This document shows, piece by piece, positions 21,450-33,453 of a stretch of DNA of 64,000 nt. The translations under genes were made by a program, and so were the position numbers. How positions within the stretch are numbered: the first letter of the stretch is position 1; each line of letters begins with the position of its first letter. Below the pieces are notes generated by a model. It searched no databases. It was not told the origin of the DNA and worked only from the letters and a program-made list of their open reading frames with translations. Source of the stretch: Trichostrongylus colubriformis (Eukaryota > Nematoda > Chromadorea > Rhabditida > Trichostrongylidae); assembly GCA_963978905.1 (NCBI GenBank), contig OZ022260.1, positions 35,543,326-35,607,325 on the forward strand, written 5' to 3'.

Positions 21450-22720
21450 ACTGTAACACTGCTGAGCAGGGGAATGGTAAACGGACAAATGTGCGGTGGT
21501 ACTCACTACCGCAACGCGTGAGCTTGCGTCGCGGTTCGTCGTCAGTGGGCACAGGTTTTCTTCCGTCTCGTCGCTCCGTCTGCGCACTCCGCGTAAGAGA
21601 GTGCACGTGGCGAGATACTCGCAGCGTGTACTACGTATGATTGGTACGGAAGCCAACGTTGATCTCATCGGGTAGTCCGACGAGACGGAGGATACTGTGG
21701 AGCAGCGGTGAAGTAGAGGAGGATGATCCGTTGTCATTGCAATTGGGGTTCCAAATCGCCAATTTGGTAATTGCGGGAGCCTTCGGTTCCCGTTGTTGTA
21801 GGGTCGGCGCACTATAGGGGCGAATGCAGAGTTGCTTCTGTCTCACTGCTCTCAACAACGATATTTGGCGACTTCCCATATTAGCCCCCACGTCGGGGCT
21901 TCCTTCTCTTGCAGGCTTAGGTTAAAATGGACACTTGAGTATACATTCTGCGATGACAAGTGTCGCTTTCTTCTCACCGATGTCATAAACTCAACAACGA
22001 TATTTAGGGACGGCCCATATTAGCCCACACGTCGAGGCTTCCTTCCCTTGCAGGCTTAGGTTAAAATATACACTTGAGCATACATTCTGCGATGACAAGT
22101 GTCGCTTTCTTCTCACCGATGTCATAAACTCAACAACGATATTTGGCGACGCCCCATATTAGCCCCCACGTCGGGGCTTCCTTCCCTTGCAGGCTTAGGT
22201 TAAAATATACACTTGAGCATACATTCTGCGATGACAAGTGTCGCTTTCTTCTCACCGATGTCATAAACTCAACAACGATATTTGGCGACGCCCCATATTA
22301 GCCCCCACGTCGGGGCTTCCTTCCCTTGCAGGCTTAGGTTAAAATATACACTTGAGCATACATTCTGCGATGACAAGTGTCGCTTTCTTCTCACCGATGT
22401 CATAAACTCAACTACGATATTTGGCGACGGCCCATATTAGCCCCCACGTCGAGGCTTCCTTCCCTTGCAATGCGCGCGCGACTCTTGGCTCGCCGCTTTA
22501 GCGGCGAGTTAGGAGTCACTCTTTTACACACACCTTAGTAAACGAAGATCTAATGTGCTGCTCACGAAGAGCCTTGCCCGATGAGATAAGAATACCTAGA
22601 GCTCATAAGCATGCCAGCGCGCGCCATGATGGAGGCCGCGTCGCGGCAGTGAGTACCGCCGCACATTTGTCCGTTTACCGACACTCCTGCTGAGCACCCT
22701 ACTTTCACATTCAACAATAT
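21450..22720. repeat. Inverted segment pair flanking a tandem array
   Basis: A block around 21462-21530 (CTGAGCAGG...GTAAACGGACAAATGTGCGG...ACTCACTACCGC) recurs inverted at about 22630-22705 (GCGGCAGTGAGTACCGCCGCACATTTGTCCGTTTAC...CTGCTGAGCA). The 139-bp tandem array lies between them, so the array may be the interior of a larger fold-back element. Outer limits were not determined. Confidence 0.5.
21850..22468 (+). repeat. 139-bp tandem repeat, about 4.5 copies
   Basis: The word CATTCTGCGATGACAAG recurs at 21944, 22083, 22222 and 22361, a constant 139-bp period. Units contain CTCAACAACGATATTTGGCG, CCCACGTCGGGGCTTCC and GCAGGCTTAGGTTAAAAT. Neighbouring units differ at only a few positions. 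The array ends just before a short hairpin (GCCGCTTTAGCGGC) near 22490. Confidence 0.95.
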
Positions 22721-23528
22721 GATGGATTCACCCCTTCTTATGTTTGTACGCAATGGTTAAGGCTACGACCTCAATCCTACGGCATGAAAGTGTTGATTCT
22801 ACCATTCTCTAAAGGAGGGGAAAGACTTCAGGGTGATTTGAAGGCCGTGGTAGGGTTTCTTCGGTTGCATCATTCATTCCGTTGATAGTGGCTGGTGCAC
22901 ATTTTCACCACGAAAGCTGACACTTCAAGCACCACGTCATTTCGATCGATACAGCTTTAATACGATACGGTATCATTCTGTTATCATGCTCATTACTCTA
23001 CTCCTCAGTCACTCTTCGGCAAAATCAACCCTAGGAGGCGGGCTGACATGAGAAAGGCGGTTTAGTCTGATAAGGCCGCCTCCGCTAATACGAGTACTCT
23101 GCTTTGACACATACACCCGATATCAGTAATAGGTTCAAGAATGAGAAGAATCAGCCTGTTGTAGTCATCGTCGCAATCGAATGTATTACTAAGGTCTTCT
23201 TCGAATTTCGCGTTTCAGGCGTATCATTCTCCAAAGCGAGACTTATCCTTTCCGCCTAACCGTCATGCCACCTGATCGCCTGATACCCTAATCGCCTGAT
23301 CGCATGATCGCTTAATCACTATGTATCCTTCTTCTTACGCTTGATCGCCTGAAACTCAGGCGCGATTGCAAACTCACGTGAATGATGCTGTCAACAGATT
23401 TCATTTATTCACTACATCTCTTGTGGAGTGGTCATGGTGAAAAGCTATGCTGTAAGCTGAAGCTATTTTCGTCATTTTCACAAGCGAACTTCACCGCTTC
23501 TACACCAGAATCACTTCTTTCCGACGGA
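22721..23528. other. Intergenic stretch upstream of the LIM gene
   Basis: No gene is recognised. A short run of CGCCTGAT/ATCGCC words (about 23270-23350) is a degenerate simple repeat. An upstream exon of the LIM gene could be hidden here, since its 5' end is uncertain. Confidence 0.3.
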
Positions 23529-26500
23529 ATGGTGAACATCCGCAAAATTTTACAGCCAACCGGAATACGCCCTACTAGATGGATTACTCGTTGCGGTGGT
23601 TGTGAAGAACTTGTATCAAGAGAGGATGCACTGAAAGTGGGATATTGGATGTTCCTTCTGAAAAGTAAATTAAAAATGGTGCTATGACCATAGGGTGGGG
23701 GGGGGGCATCCCACTACGGACATTATTTTTACCCAAGCGTAAAAAGGGAAAAGACCCCTTATCCATCCACTGAGGCTTAGGCCAAAATATACGCTTGAAT
23801 TTGCAGAATGACCCCTCGAAGATCTCTGAAATATGCTTAAATGTGCAACTTCTTATAAGATGCTGCCCCCCCCCCTCATTTTGATGGCACTATGAAAATG
23901 AGCATTCGACTGGCAGCAGTCTGAAGGCTTTGTGGTGTTTCCATGAATTTCGTGATTGTAGGGTGAAGTGGTTTCGGCGGCTGGACGTTTGTATCATAGA
24001 TATCATTTTACATGTTCAGTATGCAAGGTGAGAGCATTTTTGTTAGGTATTGTTCAGAGTTCGAAATTCAGGAGACTGCGCGAGTCGCGATTCGGGTCTA
24101 TCATTTACTTAATCGACACCCGTCCTAGGCCGCGATCATACTTTGCGCACACGTCATTTGATGCCGACACTGGCGTCAAATGACATGTGCGCAAAGTATG
24201 ACCGCGGCCTTAACTTTTCCCGATGAATCAAAAGCGATCTCTTCCAACTTTTGCGACATTTGAAATTTTTCCTTTTTCCTCTCAAGCCACATATGGATAT
24301 TGTCTTTTGAATTTTTATTGCTTTATAAGAAAATTGGACTGAAAAAATAAGCTGAAGAAAAGAATGAATCATAATTCCTAATCGACCCATTGTGGTGTCG
24401 TGTTTGAGCTTAGGCGGTACTCGTAAGCAGGGCGCCATCTCGATAAATCGTTATTTTTATAACAGTCATAGTGACTGAAAAAAATTCAACTTGCTGTTCA
24501 GTAGTCCTGAGTACTCCTTTTACGCTATACCTCCAAAGAGATTCCGGAAGTTTCCAGAAAACTTTGATTAAAAGTTCGGAAAGTCGCAAAATTCTCTAAT
24601 GGATGTGGGAAAAGTGGATCCCATTTGTGCAAGGACGAGGAAATGTCTTCAGCACGGATAATCTACCACTTCATCTCGACATTTCTGAACTGGCACATTT
24701 AGGCTGATCTGCCAAATTTGGAATATTATCCGTCCGGAAATAGTGTGATTTGTTTCGACTGTTATCTTGAGGAGAGTAATCCAAGATGTGAAGGTTCGCA
24801 TTTTTTTTCATTTTTTATTCCTGACCATTCCTTGGTAATGGTGATTGTCCAAGCAAATGTAACCAAATCGGGGTGAACAATAAGATAAATCGATTCTGCT
24901 GACTCGGTGAGCATCCTACTGTATCGCTCATAAGGGCAGTTCTGGATCTCGATCGAGGAAATTAGCCGCTTCAGTACCACCACCCCCCCCCCCATAATCT
25001 GCAGAGATGGGATACGACCCTCTCCCTTTTTTGACCTCTACAATACCAGTAATTGTTGCTGGATTGTACAGTTGCAATGTATTTCATTGCTATGTATTCG
25101 TACTCTTACCAGAGGCAAAAAATATTTATTTCACATTTCCTCTCACGCGTTCGATGTAAATACCCTTTGCTTCTTATTTGCCTAATGAAAGTTCAAATTC
25201 CAGTGTTTATCGCTGACCTCTGCAGGTTTGACTCCCCTCATGCCTTGTCAAGGCGACTCCCCCCATCGAGGAATCCTGTTGGCCATTCCCCCATGCGGGC
25301 AATCGATCTGTGTTGATTTTTCTCCTATTCGTCTGTTCTCTCTCACCTACACTGAACAATGCTTACCGCTTAGTTAAAGACAGCATTAGGGGTAATGTGG
25401 TTACTAAGAAATCCCTGAAACAAGTCATCTACATGGAAACTATGAGGGTAAGAAGGCTATCTGTAGCGAAATCCCGGGGAAAAGCACGCCTCCGAGCGTA
25501 GAAACGGCGCAACGGATAAGAGCTGCCGCCTTTCGATAATCGACCCCGCCCCCAAGAGACGTGGTTCGTGGTCGGCTATGATGAGAGCGGCCAAGGATAT
25601 GCGGTGAGGTTGCAGGTATTCTGGGGCGCTTTCTCAGTTTTAGCATGAAGCTCACTTCAGAAAATAGATGCTGTCGTATTTCCAAATATTCCCTTGTGTT
25701 TATTGGCGACATGCTGATGGCAATCTCTTTTGCACTACTCGTCTCTTCATGGAAAAGTCGTCCGCGCTCAGATTCAACGGTGGGAGGGGGGTCCTATTTC
25801 TCGGGTTTTTTGACCATTTCCATCCGTTTTTTCTTCACTGTCTTGTTACTAGGCATCTTGATTTTTCTATCCATACTTCCTTTACTCTTCCTCTGAATTT
25901 CCCCTGATGCTACCTTTAAGCCGTTTCCTCACTTTGACTTTGCCTTAGTGTTATCGTAGTTGACGAGGGTGTGTGCAAATATGACAGCGAATCGCTTCGC
26001 GGCGTTTCACTCGCGGCGCCACCAGACGACTCGCCGTATCGATTGCCCTTGGGAGCCGGCCGAGCGTGACTGCGTCACGTCTGCGCTTCCACTCATGCCA
26101 CACTGCCTCGCTTGAAGGCGGACTGCCACTGGCACTCGCACCCGCCGCGAGCGGCCACGCAATTCGCTGTCATATCTGCACACACCCTGCTGATAACTGT
26201 AAAAGGAGATTATTCCAGAATGCAATCGATCCGTTTATGAGGAATATCTAACTGTGGATGACCGCTGCTATCACCATGATTGCTTCACATGCCAGAAATG
26301 CAAAAATCCTATACCAGGTGAATGCTTCATGATAAAAGCAAAGCTGGCCTGAATTTAGAACGAGGGAATAATACATGGTATGTGGACCGGATTTCTAATC
26401 CATGCTCCAAACATCAGCTCATGGATCTATAGTCGCCTAGCCAACCAAACCAAAATCTTCAGGGGAACAATATCAGTTTCAGTAGCGTCCACAGTTTGAA

Positions 26501-29500
26501 ATAGTACCTTCGCTCACACGTGAAGGCACAGGAACGGCACCAGGCTTTCATCAGCAATACCATGTGGTCGTCTTTAGTCACTTTTCTTTGACTGCAGCGG
26601 CTTTCAAAAGAAATATGAAGCACAGTAACTCCCTTTCAAACACGCTAAACAATGCAGGGTGAGTTAAAGGCAGTATTAGGGAAAATTCGGACGAAAAGTA
26701 AAAGAAGTAGTGGATCTGAAAGTCGAGATGCCTAATAACAGGACAGTGAAAAAAACGGATGGAAATGGACAAAACCCGACAAATAGGACCCCTTTCTCTC
26801 GTTGATCCTCAACGCGGACGACCTTTCCGTCAAGAGGCGGATACTCCGAACAAAATTTCCGTTGGCATGCTGCCAGGTAAACACGGGGGGATGTTTGGAA
26901 ATACGACAGCATTCATTTTCTGGAGTGAACTTCAACCTAAAAGAGCGAAAGCGCGATGAAATACCTTTGATCTCACCGCACATCCTTGGCCGCTCTCATC
27001 GTAGCCGGCCAGATATCACGTTGATAGGAGGCGGGGTCGATTACCGAAAGGCGGCAGGCATATAGTTTCCATTTAAGTAACTTCTTTCAGGGATTTCTCA
27101 ATAACCACATTACCCCTAATGCTGTATTTAAGGGATACCTATCGCACTGCGTCAAATTCGGCAAAGGCTATAACGTGGGCTCCACGATCTGCTTTTTTCA
27201 TGAAGTTGTGTTTATACTAGGCGCCACTAAAGCATCGAGTAACTCACGGGAGGCAGTTTAATCGGTCCTACCTACTGATCGTTTAATAAAAACTAATGAA
27301 TCACAGAGTGCTTAGGTTATAAATCAATTAACTGACTCTCGTTAATTCGAAAAAGGCAACAGTAGTTGGATCGGTGTTCGTCCCAGAATTTCACGATTCG
27401 TTAGTTTGAAAATGTGCATGGAGTGGCTTGAGCAGCCTCCACCGTGGGGCGCCGATCCGGCACATGAATGATAAGGTTGTTTTCGCACTCTCGCTCAGCG
27501 AAGGCACATGTGAAAACAGCCGAATCAAGCCCCGTCACAGCACTATTCGTTCGAACTCCGTGGTGTATGAAGGGGACCTGATGCCGCTTCAATGCTTTGC
27601 GGCACCGGAATTGATTTCGGCAAACGAGTTGGCACTGGATTCCGGTAGGAACCTAAGGCCGCGTTCATACGTTAGGGTGCCGGCGTCGGGGCGTGGCTGC
27701 GAGTATCTGCGTCTCCGCCTGTGTCACCATGTCTCGTTGGTGCATCGTCTCCGCACCACCCCCGTGCCCCTCTGCCTCGCTGGGTGTGAATGCAGCCACG
27801 CCGTGCCTGCGCAAGGTATGAACACGGCTCAAAGAGAGTAGTGATCACAAATCTTGAGAGGCGGCACTTGCGTTCTTTCTTTTGACGCAAAGTGGAAGCA
27901 GCCTTCATCAAACTCATAAAATGTCACGAAATTGCGTTTTGAAATTTTAAAAGAATGGATTCTGCCGATCTTTTGCTCACCACATCTTCCTGTGCGAGTC
28001 GAGCGTAAGTCGATAAACAAGACCTGAACTGGCTTCAGGTTCTGCGGAGAAAGGTCGTATAACCTCAGGCCCATATGATCCGTGGAGAATGACTTTTCGT
28101 CTGGTGTTTGCCGCTTTCATACTTTGCGGCGCCGACGTTGACGGCGGCACTCTTGCGACGCGCTCTGTTAGTAACGCTCGACCGAGCCATACCACAGTAT
28201 GAAGATTGTGGCGAGAGGTGAAGTGTGGTGGGAAGCGCGTGCGAATCTTGCCACAGTTTAGCAGTATGTCGAGATTCTCGCCAAGATTCAAATCTCGCCA
28301 CTCATTCGAGTATTATAAACTCAGCGCATCGCCAGAATGTCCCGTAGTAGACGGCATGCACATGATTTCGCCGTCATCGACGCTAGTGCCGGCGCCAGCG
28401 CCGCAAACCTATGCGTGACGTTAAAAGAGCTGCACGGCAGTGGATAGGGCAGCAACCACTGACGCCGCCATAGTGAAGACACTGGCACTCTCCCAATATA
28501 TGTAAGCAGACTTATACTCACAATCGGAAACTGGATTACCGTGTCATGACCCTCGTGGGCTTTTGTGTTCGTCTGGTGTTGAGCTATTGGTCGAGATTTC
28601 GCGCGGCGGCCCGCGGCGAGGGGCGCAGCAGATAGTGTCGCGTTCGATGCGATCATTGCGTACGCTCCCTATAAAGTTTTACGCCCGAAATGATTGTTTC
28701 TTGATTATGATTGTTATCAGGTAATGTGCTTGTTTCTTTTACTTTTTAGTCATTGTTCTGTCTTTTTAGGGTACAAAAGTTACTGTTCTCAGATAATACC
28801 AGGGTAAACAGCTCATTCTCCAAAGGACCTCCATGGTACCAGCCCTTTGCGTCCTGAGCGATATTCTAATTGATCACTGCAAGTCGCGTTGAGGCCGCCG
28901 CGAAGCGAAAATTCGACCAATCACCACACAATCGCCGACCATCGCTCCACTCAGCGCCGCGCGATGGCTGTGACGTCACCCAGGACGCACTGCAACGCGC
29001 CGACGATGATTTTTCATCTCCCTCCGCAATATTGAAGGGAGGGTCATGGGGACCTCCATAGGAGCTCCCTTTGCGCTATGATATCCCTGACTCCTTGTGA
29101 CCTCTTTCGATATTCTTCAGCTCTCTTTGATCAGACACACAAGAGTATTAACGTTTTCGGGTATCAGCGCCAGTCCACTTCCACGTACCACGTATTGGTA
29201 TAGTGCTAGCGTGTTCACATGCGTAGCCATGGCTGAGGAGTCACCGTCTCTCAGTTGCTGGGAATGAGTGCCGATTGATCGAATTTTCGCACGACGGCCT
29301 GCAGCGAGCGGCGCGGGGAGTGCGAGTCGTGTGCAGCTTCATCAGTTGAAACAGCAACAACATTAACATAGGCGAACTTTCGAGGATTCCAAAATGCAAT
29401 CTATGAAGATCCTTCACAGTACCAGCCCATTGTTTCTTGAGCGGAATTCTAAACGACTCATACTGACGGCGCCACGAGTGGCCGCGGCTGCGACGCCGCG

Positions 29501-29749
29501 AAGCGAAAATTAGGCCAATGGGCATTCACCCATCGCTGGGCGGTATGACGTTACTAAAAACGCAACGTATGCGCACTGTCGGTTGGTTTGTTTTTTGGAG
29601 CTAAAACTTAGTCATACAACTCACCAAAATTGAAACTGTGTTCATGTGAAAATTACACTTTAGGTGGGCAGTATATAACTTCGGAGGGAAAGTTCTACGA
29701 TGAAGACTGCTACTATACTGTGAAATATCAACTTGGGAAACCTCAGTAA
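23529..29749 (+). CDS. Small protein with two LIM zinc-binding domains
   Basis: Proposed exons: 23529-23636, 23962-24027, 24703-24793, 26219-26317, 29664-29749; 149 residues, all joins in frame. LIM domains bind two zinc ions and act as protein-protein adaptors. LIM1: CGGC ... 'YHRYHFTCSVC' ... 'CFDC' (His replaces the fourth ligand Cys, which is tolerated). LIM2 follows directly: CEEC ... 'YHHDCFTCQKC' ... 'FYDEDCYY', where the seventh ligand position is Asp instead of Cys. Stop TAA at 29747 and AATAAA at 29756. The 5' end is uncertain: TTTTACAG at 23548-23555 is a strong in-frame acceptor, so exon 1 could instead start at 23556 with earlier exons further upstream. Which LIM subfamily this is cannot be told. 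The introns carry many MITEs. Confidence 0.8.
24128..24209. repeat. 82-bp palindrome of the TTCATACTTTGCG family
   Basis: Arms GGCCGCGATCATACTTTGCGC... and GCGCAAAGTATGACCGCGGCC pair almost perfectly. Flanking triplets are CTA (left) and TTA (right), close to a 3-bp duplication. It lies in intron 2 of the LIM gene. Confidence 0.85.
25374..25919 (+). repeat. MITE family B, copy 1 (ends TTAAAGACAGCATTAGGG)
   Basis: It starts TTAAAGACAGCATTAGGGGTAAT and ends CCCCTGATGCTACCTTTAA, an imperfect inverted pair; about 546 bp. The interior has fixed blocks (GTTAGTTACTAAGAAATCCCTGAAA-like, GGCCAAGGATATGCGG, TCTTGTTACTAGGCATCTTGA) that recur in the copies at 26664 and 32924. No transposase is visible. 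It lies in intron 3 of the LIM gene. Confidence 0.85.
25966..26189. repeat. Fold-back MITE with AGGGTGTGTGCA ends
   Basis: The left arm AGGGTGTGTGCAAATATGACAGCGAAT is matched by the right arm ATTCGCTGTCATATCTGCACACACCCT. The interior is GC-rich. It ends 29 bp before the acceptor of LIM exon 4, so it is unusually close to a splice site. Confidence 0.8.
26664..27130 (-). repeat. MITE family B, copy 2, inverted
   Basis: TTAAAGGCAGTATTAGGG at the left and CCCCTAATGCTGTATTTAA at the right. The interior matches copy 1 in the opposite orientation (AGGCGGGGTCGAT, GGCCGCTCTCATCGTAGCC). About 467 bp, in intron 4 of the LIM gene. Confidence 0.85.
27657..27829. repeat. TTCATACTTTGCG-family MITE, long type
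   Basis: It starts GGCCGCGTTCATACG and ends GCGCAAGGTATGAACACGGC. The interior words CTCTGCCTCGCTGG and GCAGCCACGCCG are shared with other long copies. It lies in intron 4 of the LIM gene. Confidence 0.75.
28108..28216. repeat. Degraded TTCATACTTTGCG-family copy
   Basis: The left end CCGCTTTCATACTTTGCGGCG is clear; the right end (CACAGTATGAAGATTGTGG) is eroded. The right limit is a guess. Confidence 0.4.
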
Positions 29750-29755
29750 ACTAAC

Positions 29756-29761
29756 AATAAA
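29756..29761 (+). terminator. Poly(A) signal of the LIM gene
   Basis: AATAAA lies 7 bp after the TAA stop (29747-29749), so the 3' UTR would be very short. Confidence 0.65.
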
Positions 29762-30868
29762 ATGATTCTAATGTTCTGTGTTCTCAATAGTATTCTTTGG
29801 TGTGATCATTGCTTGATATGATTCCATTCCATCATTTTGCTTAGCTGTTTTACTGGATAAGATCGCAATATATTGATTCTGGCACCGCATGCGGCGCATC
29901 TGCCTAACACATACGTGTGTTGCATTTCTACCGTGTGTCCAAATAGCTGTCTCGTCGACGAATTAACACTCTGCGAAACGCTGTTGGCTCCTCATGAACG
30001 GCCCAGAGCTGCTTGTGCTGTATCATCGCTGATGATTACGCGGGTGCATCCAACAGAACGATAATTTTCGTTGCACCATGCCACCTGCGACATGATGGTT
30101 GAGTTGCTTGTAGTAAAATCTCAGCGATTGCCGTGCCCTACGCTTTATTTCAGGTGTAATCGCCTCGGGACCCAACTTCAAATGGCACCTCTAGCTCGCA
30201 CGCATGGCGTTGCGCGTCACACGCGTTCACGTGTCACCTAATGATACACTCCTCATGCCCATCAAGTGTATTATCTGTAGTTATGTAGGAACAAGGAGCA
30301 ATCTGTAGCTTGTACACTCGTGGCTCGCCGTATTGCTTGTACTTCAGAAAGCAATTTGACCTTTCGCTGAGTGTATTTAGCCCAGTTCTATACCTATGTA
30401 CTCATTTTTGCATTTTTGTGAAGTGATGGTTTATTCAAATCAATCAGTTAGCGCTTTTATGTTTTTGGACACCAATACGAAGTGGACATTTGTGAAGTCA
30501 AAAACTTAACATTATTTGCCGGCAAGGGTTTTCATATAACAGCTTTTGGAAGATGTTATAATGGTCTACGAGTATCACATCCCCATACACACGAATTTAT
30601 CCTGTTTCGATGCGAGCACAAGAAACCGAGCATTACACTAATTTACAAAAGGTTACCAATACTTCTTTTTCTTCAAAAAATATGTAAAACGAACTTTTAT
30701 CAACGTTCCCCGACCTATTTCCTTTAGCTAATTTTTTCCGGGTCTTGGGATGACTTGGATTAGAATTAAAAAATTGATCCGTTTGCACACTTCGATGCAC
30801 GCACCGCCCTTAGTGGGCCGATAATGTTTGTGTGCTCGTTATATTAGCCCGTGGATGTTCGTTTACTA
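29762..30868. other. Intergenic stretch without recognised genes
   Basis: No coding region, RNA gene or clear repeat was recognised. An 81-codon open frame (30482-30727) has no familiar motif and no splice context and is taken as chance. Confidence 0.4.
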
Positions 30869-31750
30869 TTAGGTTGATTCATAATAAATCGGACAAATTG
30901 ACAATTTTAATCATTGTCGTACAACTTTTTTACGACAACAGGGATTCACTTGAAATATACTCCATCTTTATCGATGACCTTCTGCCACGGTATAGGCAGA
31001 TCATGGATGCCCTTGCTCCAGAAGGCCGGAAGCTGGAGCTCGAAGAAGCTGGAGCCCGTCTTGACGTCGTCGCGAGTTTTGAAGTCTTGGCCGCCCAGGT
31101 GGCGTTGGCTGTGGGAGAAAAGGTGGAAATCTGAAGGGGCCAGGTCTGGGGAGTACGGTGGGTGCGGAAGCACGGTTCAACTGTACGACAGCAGCTCGGC
31201 CTCGGTCGATCTTGCAATGTGCGGTCTCGCGTTGTCGTGCTGGAAGCAGAAATGTGACCGCCACCGTAGCGAAATTTGGACGTTTGCCTTCAATTCTCGT
31301 AATTGACGAACATAGACGTCGGCGAATACTGTTGTACCTTCATCGAGCAGCTCCCAGTACTCTGCGCCGTGTACGCTCCACCAACCGCGGTTTTCGTCTT
31401 CGATGGAATAGTCGCCTGACGCAAACTTCGAATGCTACAACTACAGTGTACTTCTGCCGGGGGCATGCTCCTTGTGAACTCCTATCGGACGTCTGCCGAT
31501 ATCCGCGGGTTCCTGGCCAGATAGCGATATAAATAGGAGGACGTTGCGGATGTGGTCTCTGGACGGCTTGAAATCGTGCGGCATGGTGGCGGAATGTAAC
31601 TACTTTGAAGTGATTATTTTGCGTTATTTCGAAGCTTTTCACACTCATCCCAACGGTACCTAGCGCGTCCATTTTCGTTGACTCGTTGCTGAGTTATGAT
31701 CTCTAGAAATCATCACTACCATTTGTCCGATTTATTATGAATCAACCTAA
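30869..31750 (-). mobile_element. Internally deleted mariner copy B
   Basis: Ends TTAGGTTGATTCATAATAAA at 30869 and its complement to 31750, TA on both sides; 882 bp. It is closely similar to copy A (16213-17198) but lacks the 88-bp palindrome and so supplies the empty target site. It keeps the C-terminal transposase remnant on the minus strand (30946-31173, '[15 protein letters not shown]'). Non-autonomous. Confidence 0.92.
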
Positions 31751-32357
31751 TATTTTTCTCGGTATAAGCAGTCCAGAACAGTTGCCCTCATAGATCTGGA
31801 AGCTGACTTGCTTTTATGAGGTATAGCAAACACGTGAGCTAAATCTGAGATCTCCATATACAAAGGTGAGTCAGAACGTGAAGGCGCAGTCTTTCCAACA
31901 TAAGTTATCGGCGACAGAACACGCTGTTTCACAAAACACCCCTTCAGCAATACGTCTTTTCATGTACACTATTTCTATCAAATATTTATTCACGATGTAT
32001 ATTGTCAGAACCGGGGGAAATAGATGTTCAGAAGCCTATTTCTAGTTGTCAGAAGAATATCAAGGTAATATCAGAAATCAAATAAGTAGAAACGTCAAAA
32101 TAAAGCCGTTAAAACGGATTTTGGTTTTGACTGTAACAACGTACCCTTGGCCTTGTTTGCAAGTAGTGGAAAGATACTTTCATGGCAAGCTGCGCTCAGG
32201 CTGCGACCATACCCAACTGAATGGGATTTTTGGATTTAGATATTCAATAGAAATATATGTATCGATCGGAAAAATGAACGTATCCGCATACCCACGATTT
32301 GCGCTTGTCGGCGGACCGGCGTACGCGCGATTTTGTACATTGGCTCTAATGCATATA

Positions 32358-32491
32358 CAGTCCATTTCGGAGCGCTTGGTAGGGCGTGGCCTACGGACTT
32401 GGGTGGAAGTGTATCAAAATCTCTCATCCCGCCACACACCCTCACTCTTGCCGCTCAGGCCGCGCCCTGTCAAGCGCTGCGAAATGGACTG
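32358..32491. repeat. TA-flanked MITE family C, copy 1 (ends CAGTCCATTTC)
   Basis: Starts CAGTCCATTTCGGAGCGCTTG and ends CAAGCGCTGCGAAATGGACTG, flanked by TA at 32356-32357 and 32492-32493; 134 bp. The inner part CCTACGGACTTG...CACTCTTGCC is shared with the copy at 33627. The TA target and CAG start suggest mobilisation by a Tc1/mariner-type transposase. Confidence 0.85.
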
Positions 32492-32923
32492 TAGACTAGC
32501 AGTTAACGTGGCATCGCCAAAAATCCCAAATCACCCGTAATCCGATTCGCCGGCCGCAGCATCTGCGATTCGAGGGAATTGGCACAATCGCGTCAAGGAT
32601 AAGATACGTATCGATTAAAAAAATGAGAGTATCGGCGCATCTATTTTGGCTATTTGCCACTATGCAAATGAACTGATGTGGTGGTACGTGGATCGCCAGA
32701 AATCCCGAATCGCGGATGCGCTGAAAATCCCATTCACTTGGGTATGTATGCAGCAGCAACCTGCTTGTTTCGCAGAGTATGAGTGCTATTTGACGAGAAA
32801 AGCCTCCACATGATTTTGCGGAATCACGATGTCATTTTACGAAACTGCTGATTTGTACGATCGGTGACTGTATGTGACTTTGTGCGCACTTTCACTTGAG
32901 CTCAAACAAAGCCTCTGTCTGAC

Positions 32924-33424
32924 TTAAAGACAGCATTAGGGTAATGCGGTAATGGAGAAATCCCTACAAGAAATCACTCACATGGTAGTTCTGGGCCTAC
33001 CCTCCGAGCTGTAGAAACGCCGCAAAGTGCCGCAACCGCTTGTCTGTTCCGCCTCTTGATATGTCGATCCCGCCTCTCGATGACGTAATTCCCGATTGAG
33101 TGGAGAGGGAGCGGCCAAGGAGATGCGGCAGGATCGAAGGTTTTGCGGCGCGCTTTCGCAGTTTAAGCTTGCAGCTCCCTCCAAAAAGTAGATGCTGTCG
33201 TATTTCCAAACATTCCCTTGTGTTTACTTGGCAACCTGCCAATAGAAAATTAGATCAGACTACCCGCCTCTTGGCGGACAGGTCGTCCGTGCCAAGGGGG
33301 TCCTACTTCTCAGGTTTTTGGCCACCATCCGTTGTTTCTTTACTGTCCTGTTACTAGGCATCTCGACTTTCACATTCAATACTTCTTTTACTTTTCGTCC
33401 GACTTCCCCTAATGTTGCCTTTAA
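32924..33424 (+). repeat. MITE family B, copy 3
   Basis: Starts TTAAAGACAGCATTAGGGTAAT and ends CCCCTAATGTTGCCTTTAA; about 501 bp, same orientation and inner blocks as the copy at 25374. It directly precedes the large fold-back element at 33454. Confidence 0.85.
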
Positions 33425-33453
33425 ACAAATCATGATCCGGTGCTATGTGAGGG

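Noticed and set aside
21261..21812. Several overlapping open frames on both strands
   Set aside because: Low-quality composition, no recognisable motif, and overlap with repeat sequence.
21850..22468. CRISPR-like array
   Set aside because: Units are 139 bp and contiguous, with no spacer/repeat alternation, in a eukaryotic context.
32046..32540. 164-codon open frame
   Set aside because: Runs through MITE family C and shows no motif; a chance frame.
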